Below, one piece after another: positions 1-6,210 of a DNA stretch of 10,361 nt. Below the pieces are notes generated by a model. The model ran no database searches. It saw only the letters and a list, made by a program, of their open reading frames with translations, and was not told the DNA's origin. Each line of letters starts with the position of its first letter. Position 1 is the stretch's first letter. The translations under genes and the position numbers were made by a program. The DNA is from Gammaproteobacteria bacterium (GTDB lineage: Bacteria > Pseudomonadota > Gammaproteobacteria > Pseudomonadales > Azotimanducaceae): NCBI GenBank assembly GCA_003228415.1, contig QIDL01000603.1, positions 1 to 10,361 on the forward strand, in the 5' to 3' direction.

Positions 1-365
1 GCCTCCGATTGCGAAGACAGCTCGTCCGCTCCCGGAATCAACGGGTCGAGTGGCTCGTCGGTTGGCAGACCGATCACATTGGGTACTCCTACCTGCGGAA
101 TGCCAAGCTGACTTACCGACGCCGCCCGTTCTTTGGCGGTATAGGCAAGACCGAAGGAGATCAAAAAGAAGCCTATGGCCAGCCAGACCGTCAGCTTAGT
201 CAAAAAAGATGCCGAGCCGCCTCCGCCAAACATGGTATTCGACGATCCGCTGCCGAACGCCGCGCCGATATCAGCGCCACGACCCTGCTGCAGGAGCACC
301 AACGCCCCCAGCGCAATCGCGTCGACTACCAGCAGCATCAAAAGTACCGTTTCAAACGTAGTCAT
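1..365 (-). CDS. secG: Preprotein translocase subunit SecG (partial, 3' end beyond window)
   Basis: SecG is the small two-helix subunit of the SecYEG channel in the inner membrane; it helps SecA-driven protein export. The frame opens with ATG at 365-363 and stays open to the left edge, giving 121 residues with no stop. Visible parts are a first membrane helix (about residues 4-25), the family loop LLQQGRGADIGAAFGSG (24-40), a Gly/Ser-rich stretch NTMFGGGGS (43-51), a second helix (about 57-76), then a polar, acidic, Pro-containing tail. An AGGGGG ribosome binding site lies 7 nt before the ATG. The visible part is already longer than E. coli SecG (about 110 residues), so the tail is extended; such variable tails are common in the family. 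Asp15 sits inside the predicted first helix, which is slightly unusual. It follows tpiA after 33 nt, the usual gammaproteobacterial arrangement, and is probably co-transcribed with it. Confidence 0.95.
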   Translation of the reverse strand, partial: MTTFETVLLMLLVVDAIALGALVLLQQGRGADIGAAFGSGSSNTMFGGGGSASFLTKLTVWLAIGFFLISFGLAYTAKERAASVSQLGIPQVGVPNVIGLPTDEPLDPLIPGADELSSQSE

Positions 366-372
366 GCGTCTA

Positions 373-378
373 CCCCCT
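373..378 (-). promoter_or_regulatory. Ribosome binding site of secG
   Basis: The minus strand reads AGGGGG followed by a 7-nt spacer and the ATG at 365-363. This fixes the secG start and shows that the gene has its own strong initiation signal rather than depending on coupling to tpiA. Confidence 0.7.
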
Positions 379-398
379 GATCTCACTATCAACCGCCG

Positions 399-1166
399 TC
401 AAGCCAGACACCGGGCAATCGCTACTAAATCTACGGCCGTGAGCGATGCCCCGCCCACCAGACCACCATCAATATCCGTTTCTGCAAAAAGTGCGGTGGC
501 GTTATCCGATTTGACGCTGCCGCCATAGAGAAGCGGAACCTGCTCCGCCAACTCAGCCGAGCGCTGCCGCAACTCATCGCGGATCAGCCCATGCATCTCT
601 CCCGCCATCGCCGGGGTGGCCGTCTTGCCCGTGCCGATGGCCCAGACAGGCTCGTAGGCAATCGCCCCTTGGCTCAGCGCGTCCGTACCGCAGTACGAAA
701 CGACGCTGTCGAGCTGAGCGGTCACAATCTCCGCAGCACTGCCGGATTCCCGCTCTACCTCGGTCTCGCCGATGCACAACAGGGGCTTCAGACCGGCTCT
801 CAGCGCTGCCGAGAATTTTTCCGCAACGAGCTCATTGGTCTCTGCAGCATACTCCCGGCGTTCGGAATGTCCGATAAGTACCCAGAGAGCGCCAAGATCC
901 TTGAGCATCTCGCCAGACATCTCACCCGTGTAGGCACCCTCCGACTCGGGGTGCAGGTTCTGTGCGCCGAGAGAGACTGCCGAAGATAGATCCCGCTCAT
1001 CCAGAGACCTGGCCAGAAATTCCAGATAACCAGCCGGCGGGAACAAAACGAACCCAACCGGCAGTGACTGATCCTGGACCGCGGCACCGAGCGTATCGAC
1101 ATAGTCGACGATGAACTGCCTGGAACCGTGCATCTTCCAGTTACCGGCTACAATTCCGCGATCCAT
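399..1166 (-). CDS. tpiA: Triosephosphate isomerase
   Basis: This cytosolic TIM-barrel enzyme of 255 residues interconverts dihydroxyacetone phosphate and glyceraldehyde 3-phosphate in glycolysis and gluconeogenesis. Full family signatures are present: GNWKM (8-12, with Asn9 and catalytic Lys11), IGHSERR (98-104, electrophile His100), AYEPVWAIGTG (170-180, catalytic base Glu172 and flexible phosphate-gripping loop 6), LYGGSV (213-218) and GLVGGASL (235-242). Length matches the bacterial family. The ATG at 1166-1164 begins directly before the conserved VAGNWKM strand, so the start is secure although the ribosome binding site is weak (GAGCGGA-like, 8-9 nt upstream). It lies 85 nt downstream of glmM and 33 nt upstream of secG. 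A weak promoter-like sequence precedes it, so tpiA-secG may form a partly separate transcription unit. Confidence 0.98.
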   Translation of the reverse strand: MDRGIVAGNWKMHGSRQFIVDYVDTLGAAVQDQSLPVGFVLFPPAGYLEFLARSLDERDLSSAVSLGAQNLHPESEGAYTGEMSGEMLKDLGALWVLIGHSERREYAAETNELVAEKFSAALRAGLKPLLCIGETEVERESGSAAEIVTAQLDSVVSYCGTDALSQGAIAYEPVWAIGTGKTATPAMAGEMHGLIRDELRQRSAELAEQVPLLYGGSVKSDNATALFAETDIDGGLVGGASLTAVDLVAIARCLA

Positions 1167-1203
1167 TGTCGATCCGCTCTAACCTGTTCCCGGAGGGCGC
1201 GCA

Positions 1204-1232
1204 ATACTAACGGCTGTCAGCAGGCACAACAA
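1204..1232 (-). promoter_or_regulatory. Possible sigma-70-type promoter for tpiA-secG
   Basis: In the 85-nt glmM-tpiA gap the minus strand has TTGTTG (1232-1227), a 17-nt spacer, then TAGTAT (1209-1204). The -10-like box matches the consensus at four of six positions and the -35-like box at three of six. Predicted transcription would begin near 1197, about 30 nt before the tpiA start. The spacing is ideal but the match is weak, and such matches arise by chance. The larger gap compared with the overlapping genes upstream is the main reason to consider it. Confidence 0.3.
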
Positions 1233-1251
1233 GAGCCATTATTGCGCTCCT

Positions 1252-2601
1252 TCATGAAGAAGGGTCAGCCACTATCTGAGCCAATTCATCGGCAATAGCG
1301 GCCACCTCGGTCGCGCTATCACCCTCCACCATCACCCTCACAACCGGTTCCGTGCCAGAAGGTCGAACCAGCACCCGACCACGCCCAGCCAGTTGCGCCG
1401 ACATTTCACCGATGGCACAGGTCACTTCAGTTGCTGCCGCGCGCTCTGACGGTTGGGCCACGGGAACATTCAGCAGCGTTTGCGGCAACTTGTGCATCCC
1501 GCACTTCAGCGTGCCAAGGGTTGCACCGCTCTCGACCATGGCGCTCAATACCTGCAGCGCCGCCACGATGGCATCACCGGTGGTGGTGAGATCGAGACAG
1601 ATGATGTGACCAGAGGATTCGCCACCGAGTTGCCAACCCCGCTCGCGCATTGACTCCAGCACATAACGATCGCCCACCTTGGCGCGTACGAAGTCAATGC
1701 CTGCATGTGCCAGAGCCTGCTCGAGTCCGTAGTTCGACATCACCGTGCCAACCACGCCGCCGTCGAGCACACCACTCCTGGCCCTGCTCATGGCGATCAG
1801 GTAAATCAGCTCGTCACCGTCCACCTGAGCCCCTGACTCATCCACCATGATGACTCGATCTCCGTCCCCGTCGAAGGCAACCCCCAGATCCGCACCGAGC
1901 TCGATGACCCTGGCCGCCAATGCTTCCGGAGCTGTCGAGCCGCAGCGTTCGTTGATGTTGAAACCGTCCGGCTCCACTCCGATCAGGGTGACCTCTGCCC
2001 CCAACTCCTCGAGTACCCTGGGTGCAACGTGATAGGTGGCTCCGTGTGCGCAATCAACGACGATGTTCATTCCGGTAAGGCGCAAGCCTCGATTTACCGA
2101 CGCCTTGCAGAATTCGATGTAGCGCCCGGCGGCATCCTCAATTCTCGTTGCCTTGCCCAGCTTGTTGGAGTCCACGCACACCATTTCAGCATCCAACTGC
2201 TTTTCGATTTCCATTTCGACGATATCGGCCAGTTTGTTACCCGACGCGTCGAAGAACTTGATGCCATTGTCAAAGTATGGATTGTGAGACGCGCTGATGA
2301 CGATACCGGCATCGGCCCCGAGCGTTCGAGTCAGATAAGCGATCGCCGGTGTTGGCATGGGGCCCATCAAACCGACACTGACACCGGCAGATACCAGCCC
2401 GGACTCCAGCACAGACTCCAGCATATATCCCGATATGCGGGTGTCCTTACCAATGAGAACACGGGGCTCCCTGTCGACTTTATTTTTCGCGGCGAACACC
2501 CTGCCGACCGCCCAACCGAGTCGCAAACAGAACTCGGGTGTGATCGGATGGTAGCCTACGCGACCGCGAATACCGTCTGTCCCGAAATAGCGTCTACTCA
2601 T
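1252..2601 (-). CDS. glmM: Phosphoglucosamine mutase
   Basis: GlmM converts glucosamine 6-phosphate to glucosamine 1-phosphate in the cytosol, the step before GlmU makes UDP-N-acetylglucosamine for peptidoglycan and lipopolysaccharide. The 449-residue length is near the family norm (about 445). It begins RRYFGTDGIRG (3-13). The active serine loop is ISASHNPYFDNGIK (102-115, phosphorylated Ser105), the metal loop is DGDGDR (244-249, Asp244/246/248), the sugar loop is GGESSGH (326-332) and the phosphate loop is RPSGTEPVVRV (413-423). These four loops distinguish an intact alpha-D-phosphohexomutase, and the GGESSGH loop together with context after folP points to GlmM rather than ManB/Pgm. The ATG overlaps the folP stop (ATGA, 4 nt), with a GGAGG box 10 nt upstream inside folP. 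Activity in the family requires phosphorylation of the active serine. Confidence 0.98.
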   Translation of the reverse strand: MSRRYFGTDGIRGRVGYHPITPEFCLRLGWAVGRVFAAKNKVDREPRVLIGKDTRISGYMLESVLESGLVSAGVSVGLMGPMPTPAIAYLTRTLGADAGIVISASHNPYFDNGIKFFDASGNKLADIVEMEIEKQLDAEMVCVDSNKLGKATRIEDAAGRYIEFCKASVNRGLRLTGMNIVVDCAHGATYHVAPRVLEELGAEVTLIGVEPDGFNINERCGSTAPEALAARVIELGADLGVAFDGDGDRVIMVDESGAQVDGDELIYLIAMSRARSGVLDGGVVGTVMSNYGLEQALAHAGIDFVRAKVGDRYVLESMRERGWQLGGESSGHIICLDLTTTGDAIVAALQVLSAMVESGATLGTLKCGMHKLPQTLLNVPVAQPSERAAATEVTCAIGEMSAQLAGRGRVLVRPSGTEPVVRVMVEGDSATEVAAIADELAQIVADPSS

Positions 2602-3443
2602 ATCGCCACAGCCTCCAACACCTTCAGTGCATCAACCGTTGCGCCGACATCATGGACCCTGACAATGTCGGCACCTCGTTCAGCAGCCAGCAAAGCAGCC
2701 GCCAGGCTGCCCGCAGCCCGGTGGCCGACGGAGCGATCGGTCAAGGACCCAATCATACGTTTACGCGATAGCCCTGCCAGGATCGGCAAATTCGCCACTC
2801 GTGTGCTTTCCAGGCGACGCAGCAACTCGAGATTATGCGGCAGGGCCTTGCCGAAACCGAATCCCGGATCCGTTATCAGCCTGCGGTCGTCCAATCCATG
2901 ATCCCGGCAGGCGTTCACACAACTTTCGAGAAAGTCATGAACCTCGCGGACGACATCGATATACGTCGGCTTTTCCTGCATCGTTGCCGGATTGCCCCGC
3001 ATATGCATGAGGCAGAGGCCTGCGTCCGTATCCGCAACTACAGACAACATTTTTTTATCATTGAGTCCGGAGATATCGTTGATCAGATGGCAGCCCGCGC
3101 TCAGGACCGCTTCGGCCACCACCGCTTTGCTGGTATCGACACAGAGCAGGGTATCGAGATCCAGCAGAGATTCCACGACAGGCATCACGCGATCCAACTC
3201 TTCATCTGCGCCAACAGGCCGGGCACCTGGCCGGGTCGACTCGCCGCCAATGTCGAGCACGGCAGCACCGGCCCGGACCATGGTTTCAGCCCTGGCCCGC
3301 ACGGCGCCCAGGTCCAGGAAACCATTGTTGTGAAATTGACCACCATCTGAGAAGGAGTCCGGCGTGACGTTGAGCACGCCCATGACCCGGGTACGGTCAA
3401 GCGTCAAGGTCCGCCCGCCGCACCGCAGGTAGCGCAAGCCCAT
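2598..3443 (-). CDS. folP: Dihydropteroate synthase
   Basis: FolP condenses 6-hydroxymethyl-7,8-dihydropterin diphosphate with p-aminobenzoate to give dihydropteroate in folate synthesis; it is the sulfonamide target. The 281-residue TIM-barrel protein carries VMGVLNVTPDSFSDGG (20-35), DIGGESTRPGA (64-74), DTSK (103-106), INDISG (121-126), LMHMRGNPATMQ (145-156), DPGFGFGK (192-199), GLSRKRMIG (224-232) and RVHDV (262-266). The loop residues often changed in sulfonamide resistance (Phe31 and Pro72 here, equivalent to Phe28 and Pro64 in E. coli) are the sensitive wild-type residues. Its ATG shares one base with the ftsH stop (TGATG). No good ribosome binding site sits at normal distance (a GGAGG is 18 nt away), so initiation probably depends on re-initiation after ftsH. 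It overlaps glmM by 4 nt. Confidence 0.98.
   Translation of the reverse strand: MGLRYLRCGGRTLTLDRTRVMGVLNVTPDSFSDGGQFHNNGFLDLGAVRARAETMVRAGAAVLDIGGESTRPGARPVGADEELDRVMPVVESLLDLDTLLCVDTSKAVVAEAVLSAGCHLINDISGLNDKKMLSVVADTDAGLCLMHMRGNPATMQEKPTYIDVVREVHDFLESCVNACRDHGLDDRRLITDPGFGFGKALPHNLELLRRLESTRVANLPILAGLSRKRMIGSLTDRSVGHRAAGSLAAALLAAERGADIVRVHDVGATVDALKVLEAVAI
2612..2616 (-). promoter_or_regulatory. Ribosome binding site of glmM inside the folP 3' end
   Basis: The minus strand reads GGAGG, 10 nt before the glmM ATG. It lies in the last codons of folP. Together with the ATGA overlap it supports the assigned glmM start and translational coupling with folP. Confidence 0.55.
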
Positions 3444-5356
3444 CAGTGGTCTTCGGCCGGACCTCCAATGGGTGATTCTTTGTCATCACCGTCCTTACCC
3501 GACGCGCTGGTGGAAGCTGGAGGGATATCGTCCGGCGCCCTGGGCTTGGCGCCGGCCATGATGTCGTCAATCTGATCGCTGTTGATGGTCTCGTATTCCA
3601 TCAGCGCGTCCGCCATCTTGTGCAGCTTGTCCTCGTTTTCCGTCAGCAGGCGCTTGGCCGTGCTGTAACAGTCATCGATGATGTTGCGTACTTCTTCGTC
3701 AATGATGCGAGCGGTGTCATCAGAGAAGGGTTTCGGTTTTACCCCGCCAGACATGCCGAGAAAAACCTCACCGGCCTCTTCGTCGTACATGACCGGCCCC
3801 ATCACCTCTGACAGACCCCAGCGGGTAACCATATTACGTGCCAACTGAGTCGCGCGTTCGATATCGTTGGATGCGCCCGTGGTCACATACTCGGAGCCGA
3901 GTATCAGTTCTTCGGCGATGCGGCCACCGAAGAGACTGCAGATCTGACTCTTCACGCTCTGACGCGACAGGCTGTAACGATCTTCTTCCGGGAGGAACAT
4001 CGTGACGCCCAGCGCACGCCCGCGCGGGATGATGCTGACCTTGTAGACCGGATCGTGATCTGGAGCAAGCCGACCGACGATCGCGTGACCTGCTTCGTGG
4101 AAGGCCGTGTTGCGCTTTTCCTTTTCGGACATGACCATGGACCTGCGCTCGGCACCCATCATGATCTTGTCTTTGGCCTTCTCGAACTCGTACATTTCCA
4201 CCAGCCGTTTACCGGCACGCGCCGCAAAGAGTGCCGACTCGTTGACCAGGTTCGCCAGATCGGCACCGGAAAATCCAGGTGTGCCGCGGGCGATGATTGC
4301 CGGATCCACATCGTCTGAAAGTGGCACCTTACGCATGTGAACCTTCAGGATCTGCTCTCGACCCCTGATATCCGGCAAGCTGACCACCACCTGGCGGTCG
4401 AACCGACCAGGTCGTAGCAGCGCAGGATCCAGCACATCGGGCCGGTTGGTCGCCGCAATGACGATGATCCCATCGTTGCCTTCGAACCCATCCATTTCCA
4501 CCAGCAACTGGTTCAACGTCTGCTCGCGCTCGTCATGACCACCGCCGAGCCCTGCACCACGATGGCGGCCTACCGCATCGATCTCGTCGATGAAGATGAT
4601 GCAGGGGGCTTGCTTCTTCGCCTGCTCGAACATGTCGCGGACTCGGGATGCTCCCACGCCAACAAACATCTCGACGAAATCCGACCCCGAAATGGCGAAG
4701 AAGGGGACCTTGGCTTCTCCGGCAATCGCTCTGGCCAGCAGCGTCTTACCGGTGCCCGGCTGCCCCACCATGAGGATACCCCGGGGTATGCGGCCACCGA
4801 GGCGCTGAAATCTGCTTGGATCGCGCAGAAACTCCACCAGTTCCTGCACCTCATCCTTGGCTTCGTCGACCCCCGCCACATCGGCAAAGGTGGTTTTGAT
4901 CTCATCTTCCGACAGCAACCGCGCCTTGCTCTTGCCGAAGGCCATGGGTCCACCGCGACCACCAGCACCGCCCTGCATCTGGCGCATGAACAGCATGAAA
5001 ACCGCGATGATGATCAGAATCGGGAAACTGGCAATCAGCAGCTGGGCCCAGATGCTCTGCTGTTCCGGCAGCTTGCCAAACGTTTCCACGTTGTGGTTAT
5101 AAAGATCGTCCATCAGCTTCGGATCATGCAGATCCGGCCGCACCACCAGAAATTCGCCGTTGCCATTGGTGCGAGTACCATGAATGACCAGGCCATCGAA
5201 CTCGACCCGCGCGACCTGATCGGTACGAATCTGCTCGATGAAATTCGAATAACTGACGGTTTCCGGCTCCGGCGTCACGTTGAAATTGTTGAAGACCGTC
5301 AGTAGTACCGCGGCGATGATCAGCCACAGCAGTAAATTCTTTCCCATATCTGTCAA
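3443..5356 (-). CDS. ftsH: ATP-dependent zinc metalloprotease FtsH
   Basis: FtsH is a hexameric membrane AAA protease that degrades misassembled membrane proteins and selected cytosolic regulators (in E. coli LpxC and sigma-32). The 637-residue protein has a membrane helix (about 8-23), a periplasmic domain (about 25-100), a second helix (about 104-124), a glycine-rich linker (129-136) and the AAA module: Walker A GQPGTGKT (198-205), pore motif FVGVG (231-235), Walker B IIFIDEID (253-260) and second region of homology ATNRPDVLDPALLRPGRFDR (302-321). The protease domain has HEAGH (420-424; zinc ligands His420 and His424, catalytic Glu421) and the third ligand Asp498 in GASNDIE. The tail after about 604 is polar, acidic and probably disordered. 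I chose a TTG start at 5356-5354 because an AGAGGA box lies 7 nt upstream of it; the in-frame ATG at 5347 is too far. This gives MTDMGKN, like MSDMAKN in E. coli. It follows rlmE after 77 nt. Confidence 0.98.
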   Translation of the reverse strand: MTDMGKNLLLWLIIAAVLLTVFNNFNVTPEPETVSYSNFIEQIRTDQVARVEFDGLVIHGTRTNGNGEFLVVRPDLHDPKLMDDLYNHNVETFGKLPEQQSIWAQLLIASFPILIIIAVFMLFMRQMQGGAGGRGGPMAFGKSKARLLSEDEIKTTFADVAGVDEAKDEVQELVEFLRDPSRFQRLGGRIPRGILMVGQPGTGKTLLARAIAGEAKVPFFAISGSDFVEMFVGVGASRVRDMFEQAKKQAPCIIFIDEIDAVGRHRGAGLGGGHDEREQTLNQLLVEMDGFEGNDGIIVIAATNRPDVLDPALLRPGRFDRQVVVSLPDIRGREQILKVHMRKVPLSDDVDPAIIARGTPGFSGADLANLVNESALFAARAGKRLVEMYEFEKAKDKIMMGAERRSMVMSEKEKRNTAFHEAGHAIVGRLAPDHDPVYKVSIIPRGRALGVTMFLPEEDRYSLSRQSVKSQICSLFGGRIAEELILGSEYVTTGASNDIERATQLARNMVTRWGLSEVMGPVMYDEEAGEVFLGMSGGVKPKPFSDDTARIIDEEVRNIIDDCYSTAKRLLTENEDKLHKMADALMEYETINSDQIDDIMAGAKPRAPDDIPPASTSASGKDGDDKESPIGGPAEDH

Positions 5357-5363
5357 GGACTTA

Positions 5364-5369
5364 TCCTCT
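5364..5369 (-). promoter_or_regulatory. Ribosome binding site favouring a TTG start for ftsH
   Basis: The minus strand reads AGAGGA, then 7 nt, then TTG (5356-5354). The in-frame ATG at 5347-5345 is 16 nt from the box, too far for normal initiation. The site therefore decides between the two starts in favour of TTG, adding three residues. Confidence 0.6.
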
Positions 5370-5433
5370 TTGTCTGGTCCCGGCGTCGTGCCTTAGCGGA
5401 ACTCGATCGTGGGTGGAGGACTAGCCTACACCA

Positions 5434-6111
5434 CTAGGCCCCGGTGCGGAACGATTCGGCGCGGAACCGCTCGGCAACCGCATACATCTCCCGGGAATCC
5501 TGTCGGGATGCCTTTGGTTTCACCAGCTTGAATTTGTCATATTTTTTGCGCATGTGCCGGATCCAGGACTCGATACCATCCCCCTGGAATATCTTGACCA
5601 CCAGAGTCCCGCTTGGTTTCAACCAATCATCTGCCGCCGCTTCGGCCAGCTCCACGAGTTCCATCGAGCGCGCCTGATCAGCGGTCCTGATCCCACTGAT
5701 ATTGGGGGCCATATCCGATAAAACAAGGTCTACGGGGCGGCTTCCCAAAATATTGGCAATTTTTTTGTCTGTTTGTTCGGTTCCATACAGGTCATCGATG
5801 ACCACCGTGTCGCCGCTGGTCGTGATCGGCCGCTCGTCGCAGGCCAGCAACAGACCGGCCGGGCGAATCCGCTCCTCGACGTAGCAGGTCCATCCCCCGG
5901 GCGCCGCACCCAGTTCCAACACCCTCTGACCGGGTTTCAGTAGCCTGAAGCGCTCATCGAGCTGCTCCAGTTTGAAGTGGGCTCGAGAAGCCTTGCCGGT
6001 CTCGCTGGCTTGCCTGGCAAACGGATCACGGCGTTGCCGCGCAAGCCAGCGCTGGCTCGAATTGCTGCGGGCCTTGCGCCCTTTTTTACGCTCATCCATC
6101 GGCGCCATCAT
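5434..6111 (-). CDS. rlmE: 23S rRNA (uridine-2'-O-)-methyltransferase RlmE (FtsJ/RrmJ)
   Basis: RlmE methylates the 2'-OH of U2552 (E. coli numbering) in the A-loop of 23S rRNA using S-adenosylmethionine, late in 50S assembly. The 225-residue Rossmann-fold protein has the SAM loop LELGAAPGGW (65-74) and the full K-D-K-E tetrad: Lys47 (FKL), Asp133 (SDMAPN), Lys173 (VVKIFQG) and Glu208 (SREMY). Spacings of 86, 40 and 35 residues equal those of E. coli Lys38, Asp124, Lys164 and Glu199. The N-terminus is basic (RKKGRKARSNSSQRW), as expected for an RNA binder, but the segment RQRRDPFARQASETGKASRAH differs from usual family sequence. The start is uncertain: ATG codons lie at 6111, 6108 and 6099, none with a good ribosome binding site, and a hairpin abuts the first. 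It lies between greA (88-nt gap) and ftsH (77-nt gap), the standard context. Confidence 0.96.
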   Translation of the reverse strand: MMAPMDERKKGRKARSNSSQRWLARQRRDPFARQASETGKASRAHFKLEQLDERFRLLKPGQRVLELGAAPGGWTCYVEERIRPAGLLLACDERPITTSGDTVVIDDLYGTEQTDKKIANILGSRPVDLVLSDMAPNISGIRTADQARSMELVELAEAAADDWLKPSGTLVVKIFQGDGIESWIRHMRKKYDKFKLVKPKASRQDSREMYAVAERFRAESFRTGA

Positions 6112-6112
6112 A

Positions 6113-6127
6113 CCGAACTCGGTTCGG
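6113..6127. repeat. Small inverted repeat at the rlmE start
   Basis: CCGAAC (6113-6118) and GTTCGG (6122-6127) form a perfect 6-bp stem around a 3-nt loop, ending one base before the first possible rlmE ATG. It occupies the place where a ribosome binding site would be expected. It could shelter initiation or mark use of a downstream ATG, but it is short enough to be chance. Confidence 0.45.
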
Positions 6128-6139
6128 CCAGCGACGGGC

Positions 6140-6163
6140 TCGTCAGTGCCTGACGAATTTTTT
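6140..6163 (+). terminator. Rho-independent terminator-like hairpin on the plus strand
   Basis: The plus strand reads TCGTCAG (6140-6146), TGC, CTGACGA (6150-6156), then A and six T (6158-6163). This is a perfect 7-bp stem with a 3-nt loop and a T tract, the classic intrinsic terminator form. It is oriented for plus-strand transcription, yet no plus-strand gene is visible in the window. On the minus strand the A tract comes before the stem and no T tract follows, so it should not stop greA-to-rlmE transcription. It would stop antisense RNA from entering greA. It also sits where a terminator of a convergent gene, such as the yhbY found here in some relatives, would lie. Confidence 0.55.
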
Positions 6164-6210
6164 CGGGGTACTGTTACAGGTACTCTTTATGAGTACTCCT
6201 CACAAGTACT
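6160..6210 (-). repeat. Four degenerate 12-13-bp GTAC direct repeats at the greA 3' end
   Basis: On the minus strand four consecutive units begin with AGTAC: AGTACTTGTGAGG (6210-6198), AGTACTCATAAAG (6197-6185), AGTACCTGTAAC (6184-6173) and AGTACCCCGAAAA (6172-6160). The first unit covers the last greA codons and stop. Because GTAC is its own complement, the units can pair with each other. The best stem is GTACTC (6180-6185) with GAGTAC (6191-6196) around a 5-nt loop, just after the greA stop codon. It may act as an mRNA 3'-end stabiliser or processing site; this is inference. Confidence 0.55.

Noticed and set aside
9..528. Two plus-strand open frames (9-380 and 175-528) near the left edge
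   Set aside because: Both are shadows of secG and the 3' end of tpiA, which are clearly coded on the minus strand with family motifs.
2029..2901. Plus-strand open frame of 290 codons across glmM and folP
   Set aside because: It spans the antisense of two intact conserved genes and their overlap, and resembles no family.
4535..5305. Plus-strand open frame of 256 codons opposite ftsH
   Set aside because: Antisense shadow of the FtsH AAA and N-terminal region, with no domain and antisense-like composition.
5357..5433. Heat-shock (sigma-32) promoter before ftsH, as known in E. coli
   Set aside because: I searched the gap by eye for CTTGAA and CCCCATNT-like boxes at suitable spacing and found none; a promoter inside rlmE cannot be excluded.
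5424..5439. GCCTA/TAGGC 5-bp hairpin at the rlmE stop codon as a terminator
   Set aside because: The stem is short and no T tract follows on the minus strand; ftsH begins only 77 nt later and is probably read through.
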